Source: JACRAR01 sp041665185 | GTDB taxonomy: Bacteria > Pseudomonadota > Gammaproteobacteria > Burkholderiales > Rhodocyclaceae | Length of the DNA stretch: 10,536 nucleotides | Reading direction: 5' to 3' | NCBI GenBank assembly: GCA_041665185.1 | Contig: JBAYJH010000167.1 | Span: forward strand, 1 to 10,536 | Shown here: positions 7,318 through 10,536 of the stretch, piece by piece | Numbering within the stretch: the stretch's first letter is position 1 | How the letters are laid out: every line of letters begins with the position of its first letter | Program-made: the position numbers and the translations under genes | The notes under the pieces: generated by a model | Databases searched by the model: none | Seen by the model: only the letters and a program-made list of their open reading frames with translations | Told to the model about the DNA's origin: nothing

Positions 7318-7733
7318 GGCGTTTCCCGGTCGGGGTCGGGTCGCGTGGGAAGGCCATCCGCAACCCTTATCCAAGGCACATGGGTGTCGAAATAGGCATG
7401 GGCCTGCGGTTCCCGGTCGACGGGATCGGTAAATAGCGCGCGAGCAACATGCAGTTCGCCCGGCCAGCGATCGGACTTGAAGAACAGGCTGCTGCCGCAG
7501 TTCTTGCAGAACGCGCGGTCGCCGCCGCCGCTGGTGCTGAACCAGTTCAGGGCGCCGCTCGGATCCTGGATCGACACGCGCTTTGCATCCATTCCGACCC
7601 AGGTCACGAAGGCGGCGCCATGCGCGCGCTGGCAGCGCGTGCAATGGCAGTGCGCCACCCACTTCGAGGGAAAGCGGGCGCTGAACTCGATCGCGCCGCA
7701 GAGGCATTGTCCATTTGCGCTGGTCGGCATCAT
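7314..7733 (-). CDS. GFA family protein (glutathione-dependent formaldehyde-activating-like)
   Basis: This is a small 139-residue zinc-binding protein of the GFA fold. The namesake member was reported to help formaldehyde react with glutathione. Most family members have no proven reaction. All cysteine positions of the fold are present: C10-x-C12, the HCHCTRC cluster with C29, C31 and C34, and C76-x-x-C79 in AFCKNCGSSLFF. These make the structural and the second zinc site look intact. The C-terminus PWIRVADGLPTRP is also a typical family ending. Two ATGs lie in a row (7733 and 7730) and either could be used. No strong ribosome binding site is seen, but the start is 18 bases behind the DUF2784 stop, fitting re-initiation in one operon. 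The stop overlaps the acetyltransferase start by 4 bases. Confidence 0.9.
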   Translation of the reverse strand: MMPTSANGQCLCGAIEFSARFPSKWVAHCHCTRCQRAHGAAFVTWVGMDAKRVSIQDPSGALNWFSTSGGGDRAFCKNCGSSLFFKSDRWPGELHVARALFTDPVDREPQAHAYFDTHVPWIRVADGLPTRPDPDRETP

Positions 7734-7751
7734 AGTCGCGCTTCGCTGGTA

Positions 7752-8180
7752 TCAAGACTGAGCATTGTGGGATCGGTCGGCGTGCTTGAAATTGGGAGGA
7801 AAATACCACCAGGCCGCGGCGACCAGCAAGCCGAAGATGGAGTAGCCCAGGCTGAAAACCCATACAGGAGCGTCGAAGTACAGCGCGCGGCCGAGCCAGT
7901 AGCCGATGAAACTTCCGCCATTGGACGTTGCGCCTGTCTCCGCGCGCAGCCACGATTCGAGGGTGGTCAGCGGGCAGGCGAGCCCGAGCCAGGTTTCGAC
8001 GACGACTCCCGCGATGGCAATCAGGTGCAGCAGGCGGAACCACAATGCATTGACCCAGGGCCAGTCCCTGAGGTTGCCGGCGACGATGAATAGCAGGCCG
8101 CAGACCACGAACACGACAACAGCAAAGTGCGCCGCCAGCACCAGGTCGGCCAGCAACGGATAGGCCGATGTATTACCCAC
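7752..8180 (-). CDS. DUF2784 family membrane protein
   Basis: This is a predicted inner-membrane protein of 142 residues. Family hallmarks are the opening LLADLVLAAHFAVVVFVV, the central ETWLGLACPLTTLESWLR (62-79) and GGSFIGYWLGRALYFDAPVW (88-107). Hydrophobic stretches at about 8-34, 50-68 and 107-127 predict three or four membrane crossings. The family has no known function. The start is uncertain. The GTG at 8180 gives the usual family length and overlaps the upstream stop by 8 bases. An ATG at 8219 would add 13 residues (MRWFPVRPARARR) that look like out-of-frame reading of the preceding gene, and it lacks a ribosome binding site. It is the only membrane protein in the operon, so it could be a small transporter or redox partner for its neighbours. 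That is a guess. Confidence 0.82.
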   Translation of the reverse strand: MGNTSAYPLLADLVLAAHFAVVVFVVCGLLFIVAGNLRDWPWVNALWFRLLHLIAIAGVVVETWLGLACPLTTLESWLRAETGATSNGGSFIGYWLGRALYFDAPVWVFSLGYSIFGLLVAAAWWYFPPNFKHADRSHNAQS

Positions 8181-8493
8181 GCGCCGCGCTCTCGCGGGCC
8201 GCACCGGGAACCAGCGCATAGTGCGACACCACCGGGAAGGGCTCGTAAAAATGGTGCAACAGCCGCTTCCACTCCTGATATTGCGGCGACTGGCGAAAGC
8301 CCAATTCGTGCGCCGCGAGGGTTTCCCAGCGCACCAGCAGCAGGTATTCGTCGGGACGCTCCAGGCAGCGCTGCAATTCGTGCGACAGATAGCCGGGCAT
8401 GGCGGCGATGATGTCCTGGGCTATCCGGAATGCCGCCTCGAACTCGGCTGCCCGGCCGGCGCGGACATACAGGGGCGCGGCTTCGGTAATCAT
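8173..8493 (-). CDS. Antibiotic biosynthesis monooxygenase (ABM) domain protein
   Basis: This is a 106-residue single-domain protein of the dimeric alpha/beta-barrel ABM family, which includes small cofactor-free oxygenases acting on quinol-like compounds. It also includes many members of unknown activity. Visible family features are the first strand ITEAAPLYVRAG, the helix AAEFEAAFRIAQDII, PGYLSHELQRCLERPDEYLL (33-52), VRWETLAAHELGFRQSPQY (54-72) and the ending HHFYEPFPVVSHYAL. The ATG at 8493 overlaps the stop of the GyrI-like gene as ATGA and gives the normal family length. An ATG at 8523 would add ten residues that the family does not have. Its place between a GyrI-like protein and a DUF2784 membrane protein points to small-molecule turnover rather than primary metabolism, but the substrate is unknown. 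Confidence 0.88.
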   Translation of the reverse strand: MITEAAPLYVRAGRAAEFEAAFRIAQDIIAAMPGYLSHELQRCLERPDEYLLLVRWETLAAHELGFRQSPQYQEWKRLLHHFYEPFPVVSHYALVPGAARESAARG

Positions 8494-9134
8494 TGCATGG
8501 GCTGCCTGATGATGGTCTTCCATTTGGATGGGTCCGCCTTTCGAATGTCGCTCAAGTATATTTCATGATGCTTTCCGGTGCGGCGCCCGATGGCATCGAT
8601 GAAGCGGTGCAACTTCTCGATGGTCGGACCTTCCTCGGAGAACGGGCCGATGTGCATGATCTGCGCGCATTTCCCTTCGGCCAGCGAAGCGAAGCGCAAC
8701 TTGCCGATGGCCGCCGGATGCTTTTTCCTGTCCACCTCGGCGATGGCGCGCTCGACTATTTCCGAGGTGACGAAAGCCGGTTGGGCAATCATCATGGTCC
8801 ATTTCCAGTTGGACTTGTCGGCGGTCGTGAATTTCGACATATCGTCGGCCCACCACTGCCCTTCCAGGGGCATGACGCCGTAGTCGATAGCCGCCGCACT
8901 TTTCTTCACCATGAACTTCACCGCATAGGCAACGGCGAACAAGGCCTCGATGGCATCGGCGTAGGCTTGCGAGGTGTTGGGATCGCCTTCGCCGTCCACC
9001 ATCAGGTAATTCATGGCGGGGACATCAACCTCGACCACCTCCTTGGCGGAGGGCTGGTAGAGGTGCTTCAACTGCTTCTTCAGATCGATCTTTTCCACGG
9101 ACGTTTCAGCGAACGGTTGGAGGGAATCACTCAT
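8490..9134 (-). CDS. GyrI-like small-molecule-binding domain protein
   Basis: This is a 214-residue cytoplasmic protein of the stand-alone GyrI-like/SHS2 family (COG4832 type). Relatives bind diverse small molecules, some inhibit gyrase (the SbmC type), and some have been shown to hydrolyse cyclopropane-containing toxins. Family landmarks are KIDLKKQLKHLYQPSAKEV (15-33), VPAMNYLMVDGEGDPNTS (38-55), the aromatic EGQWWADD (91-98), NWKWTMMIAQP (109-119) and the late HHEIYLSDIRKADPSKWKT (189-207). The Glu in HHEIYLSD is the usual ligand or catalytic residue of the fold. The start at 9134 is uncertain because no good Shine-Dalgarno is present. A GTG at 9098 would also give a family-like N-terminus. 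It is the first gene of the minus-strand operon and is divergent from a TetR regulator, so it is the most likely direct target of that regulator. Confidence 0.88.
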   Translation of the reverse strand: MSDSLQPFAETSVEKIDLKKQLKHLYQPSAKEVVEVDVPAMNYLMVDGEGDPNTSQAYADAIEALFAVAYAVKFMVKKSAAAIDYGVMPLEGQWWADDMSKFTTADKSNWKWTMMIAQPAFVTSEIVERAIAEVDRKKHPAAIGKLRFASLAEGKCAQIMHIGPFSEEGPTIEKLHRFIDAIGRRTGKHHEIYLSDIRKADPSKWKTIIRQPMQ

Positions 9135-9259
9135 GGCGAGGAGACATGTTCCGGTGAGAACCCTGTTGGGGCCGGTCAGGTCGCGCGGAGCCGCAGGAAT
9201 ATTACCCTGTCTAAGCGGAGGGTGGCCACGAAGAAATTCAAAGCACGCAGGGCCATGTC

Positions 9260-9299
9260 GCGCTTCAATCAAACGGCCTGAATTGATTGGCGAAAGCGC
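9260..9299. promoter_or_regulatory. Nested inverted repeat, candidate operator of the divergent TetR region
   Basis: The inner dyad is CAATCAA (9266-9272) and its exact complement TTGATTG (9283-9289) around a 10-base centre. Directly outside lie GCGCTT (9260-9265) and AAGCGC (9294-9299), also exact complements, with four extra bases on the right side. The site is in the 228-bp gap between the GyrI-like and TetR genes, just upstream of a -35-like TTGACG. TetR regulators usually bind such dyads and control their own gene and the divergent one. Binding is inferred. Confidence 0.45.
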
Positions 9300-9301
9300 T
9301 T

Positions 9302-9328
9302 TTGACGGCGGCGGGCAAATGCTAATCT
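9302..9328 (+). promoter_or_regulatory. Candidate promoter of the TetR gene
   Basis: TTGACG at 9302-9307 matches five of six -35 positions, and TAATCT at 9323-9328 is a moderate -10. The 15-base spacer is shorter than the preferred 17, so the promoter would be weak or need help. The right end overlaps the GGGCA/TGCCC dyad. The start codon at 9363 lies about 34 bases further on. Confidence 0.3.
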
Positions 9329-9332
9329 GCCC
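9313..9332. promoter_or_regulatory. Second small inverted repeat, GGGCA-N10-TGCCC
   Basis: Exact 5-bp arms (9313-9317 and 9328-9332) flank a 10-base centre. The arm and centre layout is similar to the inner dyad at 9266-9289. It covers the putative -10 of the TetR promoter, where a bound repressor would block RNA polymerase. Five-bp arms can arise by chance in GC-rich DNA. Confidence 0.25.
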
Positions 9333-9362
9333 TCGCTTATCAATAACAGGACGGGACGGGCA

Positions 9363-9983
9363 ATGAGCATCGCCGACAAACAAGTTTCAGATCCAGTCCG
9401 CGCGCGGCTGCTCAAGGCCGCGCAGGAGTGCTTTCTGGGCGACGAATACCACAAGGTTACCACCCGCCTGATCGCCGAACGCGCCGACGCAAATATCTCC
9501 ATGATCCGCTATTACTTCGGTAACAAGGAAGGACTCTACGAGGAGATGATTCGGGATACCCTGGGACCGATGCTGGATGTGCTCGACGGTCCGCTGTTGG
9601 CGTCGGCCGAAGGTTTCGCCGACTTCCTCAAACTCTATTACCGGACGATGTCGATACGGCCGGAATTTCCCAAACTGATCCTCAAGGTACTGGCCTTGAA
9701 CCAGGGGCCGGGGCGGCGCTTCATCCAGCAGTTGCTGGAACGGGGGCGGACTCGTGGAGCGCGCAAAGTGGCCGAACTGAAGGACCATGGGCAGATCGCC
9801 GCGACGGTCGATCCGGACATCCTCAGGATGGCCTTCGTCAGCCTGGCGATGACGCCGATGCTGCTGAAGGACATTTTCGAGGAGCAGATGGGACGGACCA
9901 TGGACGCGGCCTTCATCGACAACCTGGCCGATTTTAACGGCCGGCTGTTCACCGCCGGCCTGACGCCGGCAGCCCAAGAATAG
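9363..9983 (+). CDS. TetR/AcrR family transcriptional regulator
   Basis: The 206-residue protein is a ligand-responsive DNA-binding repressor by family. The N-terminal TetR domain has helix 1 at PVRARLLKAAQECFLGDEY (11-29) and the helix-turn-helix TTRLIAERADANISMIRYYF (33-52). GNKEGLYEEMI follows, a near-perfect family match. The C-terminal part (about 65-205) is all-helical and would form the ligand pocket and dimer interface. Its EFPKLILKVLALNQGPGRRF stretch resembles regulators of the CecR/DUF1956 kind. A GGGACGGG run ends two bases before the ATG and can serve as ribosome binding site. The gene is divergent from the five-gene operon and is followed after 13 bases by a methyltransferase gene on the same strand. 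It could therefore control both sides. The ligand is unknown. Confidence 0.93.
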   Translation: MSIADKQVSDPVRARLLKAAQECFLGDEYHKVTTRLIAERADANISMIRYYFGNKEGLYEEMIRDTLGPMLDVLDGPLLASAEGFADFLKLYYRTMSIRPEFPKLILKVLALNQGPGRRFIQQLLERGRTRGARKVAELKDHGQIAATVDPDILRMAFVSLAMTPMLLKDIFEEQMGRTMDAAFIDNLADFNGRLFTAGLTPAAQE

Positions 9984-9996
9984 AGCGAGATACGAG

Positions 9997-10536
9997 ATGT
10001 CCTTGCAGAAGAATACTGGTGCAGTGAAGCGGTTTTCCCGGCTGATGAAGTTCGCCGGCTGGTTGCGAAACCTTCCCAACAAGTTGACGCCGCCGCCATT
10101 CCGCCTGATGCAAATCGGCTCGGCCTTCTGGCAGTCGCGGGCGCTTTACGTCGCGGCTCGGCTCGACATCGCTACGGCGCTGCGCGATGAACGCCTGTCG
10201 GCGGACGAGATCGCCGTTCGCGTGTCCGCGCAGCCCGATGCCACTTACCGATTGCTGCGGCTGCTGGTGGCGCTGGGCGTCTTCGCGGAAGTTTCGCCGC
10301 GCGTGTTTGCCAACAATGCCCTGTCGGCCCACCTGCGCGACGACCATCCGCAAAGCGTGCGGGCGCTGATCCTGATGCACAACTCCGCGGAAATGAGCCG
10401 GCCGTGGTACGAATGTTTGGAAGACGGCGTCAGGCGCGGTGAAGTGCCGTTCCGGCTGGCACATGGTCAGGATCTGTTCGGCTATATGGACGGTCATCCC
10501 GAATTCGATGTCCTGTTCTCGCGGGCTATGTACAAC
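9997..10536 (+). CDS. O-methyltransferase, family 2 type (N-terminal part; runs off the window)
   Basis: The frame stays open from the ATG to the right edge, giving 180 residues. After a basic lead of about 30 residues comes the winged-helix dimerisation domain of family-2 SAM-dependent O-methyltransferases: MQIGSAFWQSRALYVAARLDI (38-58), a helix-turn-helix at LSADEIAVRVSAQPDATYRL (67-86), LLVALGVFAEVSPRVFANN and the strongly characteristic GEVPFRLAHGQDLFGYM (148-164) with PEFDVLFSRAM. The SAM-binding domain would lie beyond the window, so activity cannot be judged. Relatives methylate hydroxyl groups of polyketides, carotenoids and similar compounds. The gene lies 13 bases behind the TetR stop, so the two are probably one transcript. 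The start is preceded only by a weak GAG-type ribosome binding site. The substrate is unknown. Confidence 0.88.
   Translation, partial: MSLQKNTGAVKRFSRLMKFAGWLRNLPNKLTPPPFRLMQIGSAFWQSRALYVAARLDIATALRDERLSADEIAVRVSAQPDATYRLLRLLVALGVFAEVSPRVFANNALSAHLRDDHPQSVRALILMHNSAEMSRPWYECLEDGVRRGEVPFRLAHGQDLFGYMDGHPEFDVLFSRAMYN

Noticed and set aside
6723..7436. Plus-strand open frame of 237 codons behind comEC
   Set aside because: It is antisense to GNAT and GFA, very Arg-rich, and has no ribosome binding site or domain.
6751..8043. A 430-codon frame suggesting a fusion protein ending in GNAT
   Set aside because: The first 242 codons only read through the GFA and DUF2784 genes out of frame. The GNAT domain starts at the GTG at 7317.
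8181..8219. ATG at 8219 as start of the DUF2784 gene
   Set aside because: The 13 added residues are basic and not family-like, no ribosome binding site precedes the ATG, and the overlap with the ABM gene would be 47 bases. It is kept as a possibility in the gene entry.
9135..9383. N-terminal extension of the GyrI-like protein up to 9383
   Set aside because: The extra 83 residues have no domain, cross the intergenic region and would overlap the start of the TetR gene. The family begins near 9134 or 9098.

Overview
The window is about 10.5 kb of GC-rich, densely coding DNA, almost certainly from the chromosome of a Gram-negative proteobacterium. The Lol outer-membrane lipoprotein sorting genes, ComEC and the DUF2062 and GyrI-like families in this style suggest a betaproteobacterium, perhaps Rhodocyclales-like. 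That placement is inferred from gene style and composition, not from a marker gene. I see no rRNA, tRNA, CRISPR array, transposase or phage gene.

Left part (1-2592): the 3' end of a LolC/LolE-type permease runs into lolD, the ATPase of the lipoprotein-releasing ABC transporter. LolD carries about 44 extra codons directly behind its start. They contain two GC-rich hairpins and look like an intergenic-type palindromic repeat inserted in frame. Convergent to lolD lies a gene for a secreted lipoprotein with an N-terminal Ig-like segment and a seven-bladed kelch propeller. It has its own candidate promoter.

Middle (2743-6769): a two-gene minus-strand unit encodes a DUF2062 membrane protein and a two-helix potassium channel with a cytoplasmic RCK (TrkA-N/TrkA-C) domain. 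The channel's selectivity filter reads TIGYE instead of TVGYG. Divergent from this unit is comEC/rec2, the inner-membrane DNA-uptake channel of natural transformation, with all its domains intact.

Right part (6751-10536): five small genes on the minus strand overlap or nearly touch, so they look like one operon. In transcription order they encode a GyrI-like small-molecule-binding protein, an antibiotic-biosynthesis-monooxygenase (ABM) fold protein, a DUF2784 membrane protein, a GFA-family zinc protein and a GNAT acetyltransferase. Divergent from them, across a 228-bp gap with two inverted repeats, are a TetR-family regulator and the start of a family-2 O-methyltransferase that runs off the window. 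The most interesting reading is a TetR-controlled module for handling small electrophilic or toxic molecules. This rests on gene families and layout only.
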